This document shows positions 56,145 to 64,000 of a stretch of 64,000 bases of DNA, one piece after another. The DNA comes from Chlorobiota bacterium (lineage in GTDB: Bacteria > Bacteroidota > Ignavibacteria > OLB7). The stretch lies in the NCBI GenBank assembly GCA_028287785.1, contig JAQBOZ010000024.1:62001-126000 (forward strand), given 5' to 3'. The notes beneath the pieces were generated by a model, which worked only from the letters and a program-made list of their open reading frames with translations, made no database searches and was not told the origin of the DNA. Numbering within the stretch: the stretch's first letter is position 1; each line of letters starts with the position of its first letter. Both the position numbers and the translations under genes were made by a program.

Positions 56145-56513
56145 ATGAGCGCAAAAGGAAAGATTGAGCGTCGCAGCCGGCGCAAGTTTCATATCCGCAA
56201 GGCGATGCACGGTACCGCCGAGCGTCCGCGTCTGACCGTCTTCCGCAGCCTGAATCACATCTATGTGCAGGCTATCGATGATCGCAGCGGCCGCACCATT
56301 GCCCAGGCCTCCAGCCTGAACGATGATGGGGTTAAGACGATCATCGATGGCGGCGGCAAGATCGGCGTTGGCACGGCGGTTGGCAAGGCGATCGGGGAAC
56401 GTCTGAAGGATCAGAATATCCAGACGGCCGTGTTCGACCGCAACGGCTATCTCTATCATGGGCGCGTGAAGGCTGTTGCCGAGGGCGCCCGCGAGGCCGG
56501 CCTCCAGGTCTAG
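56145..56513 (+). CDS. rplR: 50S ribosomal protein L18
   Basis: 122 residues; binds 5S rRNA. RRSRRKFHIRKAMHGTAERPRL and VFDRNGYLYHGRVKAVAEGARE are diagnostic. Leader AATAGAGACA before the ATG has no Shine-Dalgarno. Confidence 0.97.
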   Translation: MSAKGKIERRSRRKFHIRKAMHGTAERPRLTVFRSLNHIYVQAIDDRSGRTIAQASSLNDDGVKTIIDGGGKIGVGTAVGKAIGERLKDQNIQTAVFDRNGYLYHGRVKAVAEGAREAGLQV

Positions 56514-56583
56514 TCGCACAGGATAGACGACAAGCGATTTCTATGAATTCGTAACCGAATGCCCTGGAATTCGCTTGTTCTCG

Positions 56584-56608
56584 TATCTTTGCGCTTCGCG
56601 CTTTTTTA
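56584..56608 (+). promoter_or_regulatory. TATCTTTG box and short GCGC hairpin with T-run upstream of rpsE
   Basis: TATCTTTG at 56584-56591 fits the TAnnTTTG promoter box. It merges into GCGC-TTC-GCGC and six T, a very small terminator-like hairpin with a stem of 4 bp. It is either an internal promoter or a weak attenuator, or chance. Confidence 0.3.
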
Positions 56609-56639
56609 AGATGCAGATTCATTCATAGCAAACGCAGAT

Positions 56640-57149
56640 ATGGCACTGGAAAAACCAAAGTCTTCCGGGATGGAGCTGAAGGATAAGGTCATCAGCCTCA
56701 ATCGTACCGCGAAGGTTGTCAAGGGTGGTCGCCGGTTCGGATTTAGCGCGATTGTGGTTGTCGGCGACGGCAACGGACATGTCGGAATCGGGCTGGGCAA
56801 GGCGAACGAGGTTTCCAACGCGGTCTCCAAGGCAACCGAGGCTGCCAAGAAGAGCGTGGTGAAGATCGAGTTGAAGGGGCACACCATCCCGCATGAGGCC
56901 TACGGCAAGTTCGGCGCCGGCAAGATCCTCCTGAAGCCCGCCACGCCGGGAACCGGTGTGATCGCGGGTGGAGCATCGCGCGCGGTACTGGAGGCGGTTG
57001 GCGTTCAGGATATCCTGACCAAGAGCCAGGGCTCGTCCAACCCGCACAACGCGGTGAAGGCGACGATGGCGGCTCTGATGAGCCTGGAGGATGCCTCTTC
57101 GGTCGCTTCGCGCCGTGGAATCTCGCTCAATAAGGTGTTGAAAGGATAA
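56640..57149 (+). CDS. rpsE: 30S ribosomal protein S5
   Basis: 169 residues; [31 protein letters not shown] and [11 protein letters not shown] are typical; the loop bearing spectinomycin-resistance sites (KGGRRFGF) is normal. 126 nt after rplR, a larger spacer than for most neighbours. Confidence 0.98.
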   Translation: MALEKPKSSGMELKDKVISLNRTAKVVKGGRRFGFSAIVVVGDGNGHVGIGLGKANEVSNAVSKATEAAKKSVVKIELKGHTIPHEAYGKFGAGKILLKPATPGTGVIAGGASRAVLEAVGVQDILTKSQGSSNPHNAVKATMAALMSLEDASSVASRRGISLNKVLKG

Positions 57150-57154
57150 GAACA

Positions 57155-57343
57155 ATGGCACAGATCAAAATCACGCAGACCCGGAGCATCATCGATTGCC
57201 CGGAGAAGCAGAAGCGGACCATCGAGGCTCTCGGCCTGGGACGTCCGCACTACTCCCGCATCCACAACGATACGCCGGAGCTTCAGGGGATGCTTCGCGT
57301 TGTCCGGCATCTGATCAAGACCGAGCCGGTTCAGCAGGGGTGA
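57155..57343 (+). CDS. rpmD: 50S ribosomal protein L30
   Basis: 62 residues; IKITQTRSIIDCPEKQKRTI followed by GLGRPHYSRIHNDTPELQGM and HLIKTEPV. It lies 5 nt after rpsE, suggesting coupled translation. Confidence 0.96.
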   Translation: MAQIKITQTRSIIDCPEKQKRTIEALGLGRPHYSRIHNDTPELQGMLRVVRHLIKTEPVQQG

Positions 57344-57414
57344 TCTCTCCACGCGAGAGAATCCGTCGCTCACAACAGACATCCGAATAATCGTACCGAG
57401 AGAGAGATAGCACT

Positions 57415-57879
57415 ATGTCGAATCATCTAGGGTCCCTTCGCTCGCCGAAAGGGGCGACAACGAACAAGAAGCGCATCGGCCGGGGACAGGGATCGGGCCA
57501 TGGCGGCACCTCGACGCGCGGACACAAGGGGCATCAGTCCCGTTCGGGCTTCGGACAGATTCCGAACTTCGAGGGAGGCCAGATGGCGTACATCCGCCGG
57601 GTTCCCAAGTTCGGCTTTCATAACCCCTTCCGTGTCGAGTACCAGACGGTCAACGTGGCCCGTCTTCAGGAGCTCGCCGAGGCCGGGAAGCTGACCGACG
57701 GCGTCGTCTCGCCGGAGAGCCTGTTTGCGCTGGGCGTTGTCTCCAAGCGCAGCCAGCCGGTGAAGATCCTCGGCAATGGTGATATAACAACGAAGATTGC
57801 CGTAACTGCCCATAAAATTTCGGCCTCCGCTCGGACGAAGATCGAGCAGGCCGGCGGTTCAGTGACCCTCCATGAGTAA
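57415..57879 (+). CDS. rplO: 50S ribosomal protein L15
   Basis: 154 residues; the Gly/Arg-rich start GATTNKKRIGRGQGSGHGGT and GHKGHQSRSG..FEGGQMAYIRRVPKFGF are diagnostic. The stop overlaps the start of secY by 8 nt. Confidence 0.97.
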   Translation: MSNHLGSLRSPKGATTNKKRIGRGQGSGHGGTSTRGHKGHQSRSGFGQIPNFEGGQMAYIRRVPKFGFHNPFRVEYQTVNVARLQELAEAGKLTDGVVSPESLFALGVVSKRSQPVKILGNGDITTKIAVTAHKISASARTKIEQAGGSVTLHE

Positions 57880-59233
57880 GCTACTGGAAACTCTCCGTAA
57901 CGTCTGGAAGATTGAGGAGCTGCGCGAGCGGATCATCTTCACGGCGTTGATGTTGCTGGTCGTCCGGATCGGCTCCTTTATCTCGGTCCCCGGCATCAAC
58001 GTGGCCGCCCTTCATGCCAAGGGTGGCGCGAAGGGAGAGGGGTTCCTTGGTCTGTTCGATATGTTTACGGGGGGGGCGTATTCCAACGCCGCGATTTTCG
58101 CGCTTGGCATCATGCCGTATATCTCCTCGTCGATTATCCTTCAGCTTCTTGGTGCGGTCGTTCCCTACTTCCAGAAACTCCAGCAGGAGGGTGAAGAGGG
58201 ACGCAAGCAGATCAACACGCTTACCCGCTACTTCACGGTCGCCCTGGCCTTCGCTCAGGGCATTGCCATTGCAATCAGCCTCCAGAGCGTCGATCCGGGA
58301 TCGGGCAAGTCGGTGGTTGCGGCGGGCGTCTACGGGATTCCGTTTATCGTGATGGCGGCATCGATCTTCACCGCGGGGACCATGTTCCTGATGTGGATCG
58401 GCGAGCAGATCACCGACAAGGGAATCGGCAACGGCATATCGCTGATCATCTTCATCGGCATCATCGCCCGTCTTCCGCAGGCGATGGTCGAGGAATACAA
58501 GCTGGTGGAGGCCGGAACGCGCAATATCATCGTCGAGGCGGTGATTCTCGTGGCGCTGATCGGCATCATCATGATGGTGGTGATGTTCACGCAGGCGGTC
58601 CGCAAGATCCCGGTGCAGTACGCCAAGCGGATCGCGGGGAACAAGGCCTATGGCGGTCAGACATCGTTTATTCCGATCACGCTGACCACTGCCAACGTGA
58701 TGCCGATCATCTTCGCCAGCTCGATCATGTTCATTCCGAACTCGCTGGTGACGTACTTCCCGAACAGCTCGATCGCATCGTTTCTCTCGCGCAATTTCGG
58801 GCCGACCGATCCGCTTCACGCGGTTGTGCTGGCGGTGCTGATCATCTTCTTCACCTTCTTCTACACGGCGATCGTCTTCAGCCCGAGGAATGTGGCGGAG
58901 GATATGCGGAAGAATGGCGGCTTTATCCCCGGCGTTCGTCCCGGAAAGCCGACCGAAGATTATATTGACAATATTCTTACCAAGGTAACCGTCCCTGGGT
59001 CCCTGTTTCTGGCTCTGATCGCCATCCTCCCGACCTTCATGGCCGGGCTGGGTGTCAGTGGACAGTTTGCCGGCTTCTTCGGAGGTACCAGTCTTCTCAT
59101 CATCGTCGGTGTTGCGCTCGATACATTGAAGCAGATCGAATCGTATCTGCTGATGCGCCACTACGATGGATTTATGAAGAGCGGCAAGCTTCGCGGTCGT
59201 CTCGGTCGCCAGCAGGTCAACACAGTTCAATAG
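57872..59233 (+). CDS. secY: Protein translocase subunit SecY
   Basis: 453 residues and about ten membrane helices, forming the SecYEG channel with SecE and SecG (not in the window). SSSIILQLLGAVVPYFQKLQ-type TM2-TM3 and AFAQGIAIAISLQ, MWIGEQITDKGIGNGISLI and the C-terminal QIESYLLMRHYDGFMKSGKL are typical. It overlaps rplO, and map follows within 12 nt with no adk gene in between. Confidence 0.97.
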   Translation: MSKLLETLRNVWKIEELRERIIFTALMLLVVRIGSFISVPGINVAALHAKGGAKGEGFLGLFDMFTGGAYSNAAIFALGIMPYISSSIILQLLGAVVPYFQKLQQEGEEGRKQINTLTRYFTVALAFAQGIAIAISLQSVDPGSGKSVVAAGVYGIPFIVMAASIFTAGTMFLMWIGEQITDKGIGNGISLIIFIGIIARLPQAMVEEYKLVEAGTRNIIVEAVILVALIGIIMMVVMFTQAVRKIPVQYAKRIAGNKAYGGQTSFIPITLTTANVMPIIFASSIMFIPNSLVTYFPNSSIASFLSRNFGPTDPLHAVVLAVLIIFFTFFYTAIVFSPRNVAEDMRKNGGFIPGVRPGKPTEDYIDNILTKVTVPGSLFLALIAILPTFMAGLGVSGQFAGFFGGTSLLIIVGVALDTLKQIESYLLMRHYDGFMKSGKLRGRLGRQQVNTVQ

Positions 59234-59244
59234 GAAGCACGCAG

Positions 59245-60057
59245 GTGGGAAGCTCAGTGCCGGGAAAGGGGAAGACATTGGAGGAGATCGAGCTGATCGC
59301 GGAGGCGAGCCAGATCGTCGCGGGGGTGCTGGGGATGCTCAAGGAGCACACGGTGGCCGGCGCCACGACGAAGCGCCTCGATGAGATCGCCGAGGACTAC
59401 ATCCGGTCGCACGGAGCCGAGCCGGCCTTCAAGGGATACGTTGTTCATGGACAGGCCTTTCCGGCGACGCTCTGCACCTCGGTCAACGAGGCGGTGGTGC
59501 ATGGAATCCCGGACCTCAGGCCGCTGCAGGATGGGGACATCGTTTCGCTGGACGTTGGGGTAAAGAAAAACGGCTTCTATGGCGACAGCGCCATCACTTA
59601 CTCGATTGGTGAGCCGGACGAGCTCCAGGCGAAGCTGATGCGGGTGACGGAGGAATCGCTCTGGCTCGGGATTGAGCAGGCGGTTGCGGGGAACAGGGTG
59701 TTCGATATCTCCAGGGCCGTTCAGCGGCATGTCGAGACAAATGGTTTCTCCGTGGTCAGGGAGTTGGTGGGGCACGGCATCGGCCGGTCGCTTCACGAGG
59801 ACCCGGCGGTTCCGAACTTCGTTCCGAGCCCGTTTCAGCGGCATAATTTCCGGAACACGCAGCTTACCGACGGACTGGTCATCTGCATCGAGCCGATGGT
59901 GAACGCGGGAACCTACCGTGTATCGACGCTCGACGACAAGTGGACGGTGGTCACGCAGGATGGAAAGCCCTCGGCGCATTTTGAGCATACGGTGGTAGTG
60001 CGCGAAGGAGCGGCGGAAATCCTCACGAAGCTCCCTGATGCGATTCTGCATCGGTGA
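59245..60057 (+). CDS. map: Methionine aminopeptidase, type I
   Basis: 270 residues; removes initiator Met from nascent proteins. The metal-binding residues are in [19 protein letters not shown] (two Asp), [13 protein letters not shown] (His), CIEPMV (Glu) and [10 protein letters not shown] (Glu). The start is GTG at 59245 with AGGAAG upstream. It sits between secY and infA, as in many FCB-group bacteria. Confidence 0.96.
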   Translation: MGSSVPGKGKTLEEIELIAEASQIVAGVLGMLKEHTVAGATTKRLDEIAEDYIRSHGAEPAFKGYVVHGQAFPATLCTSVNEAVVHGIPDLRPLQDGDIVSLDVGVKKNGFYGDSAITYSIGEPDELQAKLMRVTEESLWLGIEQAVAGNRVFDISRAVQRHVETNGFSVVRELVGHGIGRSLHEDPAVPNFVPSPFQRHNFRNTQLTDGLVICIEPMVNAGTYRVSTLDDKWTVVTQDGKPSAHFEHTVVVREGAAEILTKLPDAILHR

Positions 60058-60092
60058 TTGATGAGCTTCAGAGTAGTCATCGTAAGAGGTAT

Positions 60093-60311
60093 ATGTCCAA
60101 ACAGTCAGCAATCAAAGTCGATGGGGTCGTCTCGGACATCCTTCCGAACACGACATTCAAGGTAAGGCTGGAGAACGGCCACGAAGTGTTGGCGCACGTC
60201 TCCGGCAAGATTCGCATGCATTATATCAAGATCGTGCAGGGGGACAAGGTGACGGTGGAACTATCGCCGTATGATCTTACCCGGGGGCGGATCACTTATC
60301 GCTATCGGTAG
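60093..60311 (+). CDS. infA: Translation initiation factor IF-1
   Basis: 72 residues, the full-length S1-like OB-fold protein: [40 protein letters not shown] and [25 protein letters not shown] precedes the ATG; a longer frame from 60054 overlaps map. Confidence 0.97.
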   Translation: MSKQSAIKVDGVVSDILPNTTFKVRLENGHEVLAHVSGKIRMHYIKIVQGDKVTVELSPYDLTRGRITYRYR

Positions 60312-60345
60312 CCGAAGCAACACGCTATAAACTGAGAGTACAGAG

Positions 60346-60462
60346 ATGAAAGTACGATCGTCCGTCAAGAAAATGTGCGATAGCTGCAAGATCGTCAAGC
60401 GCAAGGGAGTTGTGCGCGTGATCTGCAAGAAGACCCCGAAGCATAAGCAGCGTCAGGGTTAA
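60346..60462 (+). CDS. rpmJ: 50S ribosomal protein L36 (zinc-binding type)
   Basis: 38 residues, too short for most gene finders: [20 protein letters not shown] then [18 protein letters not shown]. Cys11, Cys14, Cys27 and His32 form the zinc ribbon, so this is the C+ form. Its place between infA and rpsM is the standard one. Confidence 0.97.
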   Translation: MKVRSSVKKMCDSCKIVKRKGVVRVICKKTPKHKQRQG

Positions 60463-60534
60463 GCGTCCTTCGTTGAAAGCAGACGTGATCGCACAGAGAG
60501 AGATAATAACGATTGAACCAAGGAGCAATAAACG

Positions 60535-60915
60535 TTGGCACGCATCGCAGGAATTGATCTTCCGAGAACCAAGCACGCTCGCATCGGCCTTACCTACATC
60601 TACGGTATCGGACCGACGACCGCGCTGAAGATCCTCGATAGCTCGAATGTCGATCCTTCCAAGAAGATCGGTGACTTGAGCGATGAGGAAGTCAATCGTA
60701 TCCGCCTGATTATTCAGAATGAGTACAAGGTGGAGGGAGCTGCCCGTAGCGAGATGCAGCTCAACATCAAGCGTCTGATGGACATCGGCTGCTATCGTGG
60801 TCTGCGTCACCGTCGTGGGCTTCCGGTAAACGGACAGCGCACCCGGACGAACGCTCGTACCCGCAAGGGACGCCGCAAGACCGTGGCCGGCAAGAAGAAG
60901 GCCGGTAAGAAGTAA
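60535..60915 (+). CDS. rpsM: 30S ribosomal protein S13
   Basis: 126 residues; (M)[18 protein letters not shown] and [19 protein letters not shown] are diagnostic. The start codon is TTG at 60535, with AGGAG about 10 nt upstream; S13 homologues begin exactly here. Confidence 0.97.
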   Translation: MARIAGIDLPRTKHARIGLTYIYGIGPTTALKILDSSNVDPSKKIGDLSDEEVNRIRLIIQNEYKVEGAARSEMQLNIKRLMDIGCYRGLRHRRGLPVNGQRTRTNARTRKGRRKTVAGKKKAGKK

Positions 60916-61025
60916 TACGGCCGGATCAGCCTTTTTCCGCTGGCAGTACAGGCCTGCCGCATAGGGCGGCGGGCCGGGGCGGACGTCGTGGTTCCCCAAT
61001 GAGCATTTGAAATCCTTTAGAAAGC

Positions 61026-61415
61026 ATGGCTAAGAATACCCCGCAGAAGCGTAAGAAGAAAGTCGTCGCCGAGGTGAACGGCAAGGCCTTTGTCAAGGCG
61101 ACATTCAACAACGTCATCGTGACGGTCACCGATATCTACGGCAACACGCTGAGCTGGAGCTCCGCGGGTCGCAACGGGTTCCGTGGCTCGCGCAAGAACA
61201 CGCCCTACGCGGCACAGGTCTGCGCGGAGAATGCCGGGAAGGAGGCCTATGATATGGGGCTGCGCAAGGTTGATGTCTTCATCAAGGGGCCGGGTTCCGG
61301 TCGCGAGGCGGCTGTTCGCGCGCTTCAGCAGAACGGGATCGAGGTGCTGACGATCACCGATATCACTCCGCTGCCGCACAATGGCTGCCGTCCTCCGAAG
61401 CGCCGTCGCGTGTAA
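61026..61415 (+). CDS. rpsK: 30S ribosomal protein S11
   Basis: 129 residues; [34 protein letters not shown] and [18 protein letters not shown] are diagnostic. It is in the alpha part of the cluster. Confidence 0.98.
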   Translation: MAKNTPQKRKKKVVAEVNGKAFVKATFNNVIVTVTDIYGNTLSWSSAGRNGFRGSRKNTPYAAQVCAENAGKEAYDMGLRKVDVFIKGPGSGREAAVRALQQNGIEVLTITDITPLPHNGCRPPKRRRV

Positions 61416-61532
61416 CGGACAGGAAGGATGGAGAGGGCAGCGGGCCGGAACTGGTTCAGGCAGGTTGCTCACGCGGTTGGTCAATAAATCAAGAAACGCG
61501 ATATATACTCTCAGAGAACTTACTCTACGTTT

Positions 61533-62165
61533 ATGGCTCGATATACTGGTGCGGTTTGTAAACTTTGCCGTCGTGAGCGGCAGAAGCTCTTCCTGAAAGG
61601 GGCGAAGTGCTACACGGAGAAGTGCCCCGTTGAGCGCCGCAACTATCCGCCGGGACAGCACGGCGACAGCAAGCGTCGCGCGAAGGTGACCGAATACGGC
61701 ATCCAGTTGCGCGAGAAGCAGAAGATCAAGCGGACCTATCGTCTGCTCGAGAAGCAGTTCCGCCTTTCGTTCGAGAAGGCCAACCGCCAGCGCGGCGTTA
61801 CCGGCGAGAACTTCGTGAAGATCCTCGAGAGCCGGCTGGACAACGTTGTCTACCGTCTCGGCTTCTCCACCTCCCGCGCGGGTGCCCGCCAGCTTGTTCT
61901 GCATCGTCATCTGAGCATCAACAACAACGTTGTCAACATTCCGAGCTATCAGGTAAAGGCCGGGGACATCATCCAGGTGCGCCCGAAAAGCCGCAAGCTC
62001 GATACGATTCACGAGTCGCTGAAGCGCGTGAGCGACCGCCATGTTCCGGGCTGGCTCCAGCTCGATAAGGCGAATCTTAAAGGAACCTTCCTCAACATGC
62101 CGGAGCGTGTGGATGTGCCGTTGAACGCCAACGAGCAGCTCGTCGTCGAGTTATATTCGAAGTAA
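61533..62165 (+). CDS. rpsD: 30S ribosomal protein S4
   Basis: 210 residues; ARYTGAVCKLCRRERQKLFL with an N-terminal CxxC-like patch, the S4 domain ESRLDNVVYRLGFSTSRAGA and RQLVLHRHL. S4 nucleates 30S assembly and represses the alpha operon in E. coli. It is 118 nt after rpsK. Confidence 0.97.
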   Translation: MARYTGAVCKLCRRERQKLFLKGAKCYTEKCPVERRNYPPGQHGDSKRRAKVTEYGIQLREKQKIKRTYRLLEKQFRLSFEKANRQRGVTGENFVKILESRLDNVVYRLGFSTSRAGARQLVLHRHLSINNNVVNIPSYQVKAGDIIQVRPKSRKLDTIHESLKRVSDRHVPGWLQLDKANLKGTFLNMPERVDVPLNANEQLVVELYSK

Positions 62166-62325
62166 GCCCGAGAACCTCCCCGTCCTTGTGGCGGGGAGCC
62201 GATAGCCGGCGGGGAGTTAGTGGGGATGCGTTGCTCAGGCAGCGCATCGTTGGTGAATGGCCCGCCGGACGATACCGTTGCTTACGAACGTACCCAAAAG
62301 TTCCAAGAAGAATCGAGAGGTTACC

Positions 62326-63354
62326 TTGACAGAGCAAATCACTGCGCCGATGAGTTCGTTCATGCAAATGCCTGAACGAGTGCAGGTTGATGATTCTACT
62401 CGCAACGAGACGTTCGGACGTTTCGTGCTGCAGCCGCTGGAGGAGGGATATGGCGCGACGATCGGCAATGCCTTCCGCCGCGTTCTTCTGGCCTCCATTC
62501 CCGGGTGCGCGATTTCCGCCGTTCGTATCGATGGCGCTCTTCATGAGTTCCAGACGGTCGAAGGCGTCAGTGAGGACATGGCGGAGATCGTCCTGAACCT
62601 CAAGGAAATCCGTATCAAGCAGCTGGACAAGAAAGCCACGAAAATCGCCTTTACGGTGACCGGCCCCGCCGATTTCACCGGACAGGATATCCAGAACGCG
62701 ACGGAGGACTTCCAGATCCTCAACCCAGAGCATCATATCGCCACCCTTTCGGATGGCGTGACGCTCAACGTTGAGCTCCGGATCAGCCGCGGCAAGGGCT
62801 ATGTCCCCAGCGAGGAGAATTATCAGCCGGATCAGCCGATCGGCACAATCGCGATCGACTCGATCTTCACTCCGATCCTCAATGTCCGCTACTTCGTTGA
62901 GCCGACCCGTGTCGGTCAGAAGACCGACTATGAGAAGCTGACCCTGGAGATCACGACCGACGGATCGATCACGCCGGAGGAGGCGCTTGCCACCGCCGCC
63001 AAGATCCTTCGCGATCACATCCAGCTCTTCCTCAACTTCGACGCCGAGGAGACTCAGATCGCCGAGGAGGAGGAGGCCCAGGAAGCGGAGGTCAACCGCG
63101 TCCGCCGGATACTTCTTACGCCGGTGGATGAGCTGGAGCTCTCCGTTCGCTCGCATAACTGCCTGAAGGCGGCCAACATCAACACCATCGCCGACCTGGT
63201 TTCGCGCCAGGAGAACGAGATGCTGAAGTTCCGCAACTTCGGACGCAAGTCGCTTGCGGAGCTTACCGATATCATCGACGAGTTCGGGCTGACCTTCGGC
63301 ATGGATGTCGACCGATATCTGAAGATGGATGAGTCGAACAGCGGGCGCGAATAA
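62326..63354 (+). CDS. rpoA: DNA-directed RNA polymerase subunit alpha
   Basis: 342 residues from the TTG start at 62326, preceded by GAGAGG. The N-terminal domain (ETFGRFVLQPLEEGYGATIG, NAFRRVLLASIPG) forms the assembly dimer; the C-terminal domain (LLTPVDELELSVRSHNCLKA, MLKFRNFGRKSLAEL) binds UP elements and activators. The ATG at 62257 in the same frame would add 23 unusual residues and is a less likely start. Confidence 0.95.
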   Translation: MTEQITAPMSSFMQMPERVQVDDSTRNETFGRFVLQPLEEGYGATIGNAFRRVLLASIPGCAISAVRIDGALHEFQTVEGVSEDMAEIVLNLKEIRIKQLDKKATKIAFTVTGPADFTGQDIQNATEDFQILNPEHHIATLSDGVTLNVELRISRGKGYVPSEENYQPDQPIGTIAIDSIFTPILNVRYFVEPTRVGQKTDYEKLTLEITTDGSITPEEALATAAKILRDHIQLFLNFDAEETQIAEEEEAQEAEVNRVRRILLTPVDELELSVRSHNCLKAANINTIADLVSRQENEMLKFRNFGRKSLAELTDIIDEFGLTFGMDVDRYLKMDESNSGRE

Positions 63355-63469
63355 TCAGGGGAGCGTCCCTGCGAACAGCTAACCGATTTACGAACACTCT
63401 TCGGGCCGCGCTAGATCGCGGTCACCAAACCGGGGCAGGGATGCCGCCGGGCTCAATTCTGGATGACCC

Positions 63470-64000
63470 ATGAGACATAGAGTAGAAGGAAGGAAACTCA
63501 AGCGGACCGCCAGCCATCGCAAGGCGCTCTTGCAGACACTGACCACCTCGCTGATCCGCCACAAGCGGATCAAGACGACCGAGGCGAAGGCGAAGGAGGC
63601 CAGCCGGTTTGCTGAGGCGATCATCACGCGGGCAAAGCGTGCCCACCTCGCAGAGCAGGCAGGCGCCGTTCCCGATGTTCACGCCCGCCGCATGGTCGGT
63701 CGCGATATCCACGACAACGCGGTGCTTCGCGAGCTTTTCACGGAGGTTGCTCCAAAGGTCGCGAATCGTCCGGGTGGATATACCCGCGTCGTGAAGCTGG
63801 GAGTGCGCCTTGGTGATGGTGCCCGTATCGCGATCCTGGAGCTGGTGGACTACAACATGGAGCGCGACGACAGCGCGGCCCGCAGCCGTTCCAAGAACGC
63901 GATCTCCCGTGCCGAGCGTGTGGCCCGCAGCCGCGCCAAGCAGGCGAAGACGGCAACCCCCGCGGAGACCCCGAAGGCGGCGGCTCCGGCAGAGGAAGCT
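63470..64000 (+). CDS. rplQ: 50S ribosomal protein L17 (3' end outside the window)
   Basis: The first 177 codons, no stop reached. MRHRVEGRKLKRTASHRKAL, LIRHKRIKTTEAKAKE and GGYTRVVKLGVRLGDGARIA are diagnostic. The L17 core ends near residue 130; the rest is an Ala/Lys/Glu-rich tail (RSRAKQAKTATPAE) longer than in most L17 proteins, a pattern also met in Bacteroidota. Confidence 0.95.
   Translation, partial: MRHRVEGRKLKRTASHRKALLQTLTTSLIRHKRIKTTEAKAKEASRFAEAIITRAKRAHLAEQAGAVPDVHARRMVGRDIHDNAVLRELFTEVAPKVANRPGGYTRVVKLGVRLGDGARIAILELVDYNMERDDSAARSRSKNAISRAERVARSRAKQAKTATPAETPKAAAPAEEA

Noticed and set aside
1-64000. CRISPR arrays, tRNA or rRNA genes, prophage or complete IS elements
   Set aside because: No regularly spaced direct repeats, no tRNA-like TTCRA loops with matching arms, no transposase with DD(E/D) motifs or phage genes were found by eye.

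Overview
The window is a stretch of bacterial chromosome, by eye about 60% G+C, that fits a high-GC member of the Bacteroidota/Chlorobi/Ignavibacteria/Kapabacteria group (FCB superphylum). The grounds are two secreted proteins ending in what look like type IX secretion (T9SS type A) sorting domains, a cytophagalysin-type M43 protease with PKD and Ig-like repeats, TATATTTG promoter-like boxes before ribosomal operons, many ribosomal genes without a clear Shine-Dalgarno, and the order secY-map-infA-rpmJ without adk. The phylum is inferred, not proven.

Layout. 1-6381: a tightly overlapping histidine operon, (end of hisG)-hisD-hisC-hisB-hisH-hisA-hisF-hisIE, all +. 6382-41371: a long accessory or housekeeping stretch of single genes on both strands. 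It holds a transglutaminase/Het-C-like fusion protein; a minus-strand group (AhpD-like, DinB-like, F420/NADP-dependent reductase-like, VOC); a set of exported proteins (peptidoglycan-binding, subtilisin-like lipoprotein, beta-propeller, giant M43 protease with four 210-bp repeats); a persulfide dioxygenase-rhodanese fusion; a CPBP membrane protease; a CHASE2 membrane protein; a YaaW-like protein; ribD with a lipoprotein; tadA-rsmI-BON lipoprotein; an esterase; a VWA/T9SS protein and a YgjP-like metallopeptidase.

41495-46143: the str operon (rpsL-rpsG-fusA-tuf) with a good promoter and a good terminator. 46250-46477 is a small unknown gene on the opposite strand. After a long, structured-looking leader (about 46930-47344), the S10-spc-alpha supercluster runs to the end of the window: rpsJ rplC rplD rplW rplB rpsS rplV rpsC rplP rpmC rpsQ rplN rplX rplE rpsN rpsH rplF rplR rpsE rpmD rplO secY map infA rpmJ rpsM rpsK rpsD rpoA rplQ(partial).

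How the parts work together: the first block makes histidine from PRPP/ATP and the last builds ribosomes, the Sec translocon and the RNA polymerase alpha subunit. The middle is dominated by Sec-exported, lipidated or T9SS-exported envelope proteins. I saw no tRNA or rRNA, CRISPR array, complete insertion sequence or prophage. The observations most worth a second look are the transglutaminase/Het-C fusion, the near-identical 210-bp repeats, the 11-G run inside rpsQ, and the unusual S10 leader.
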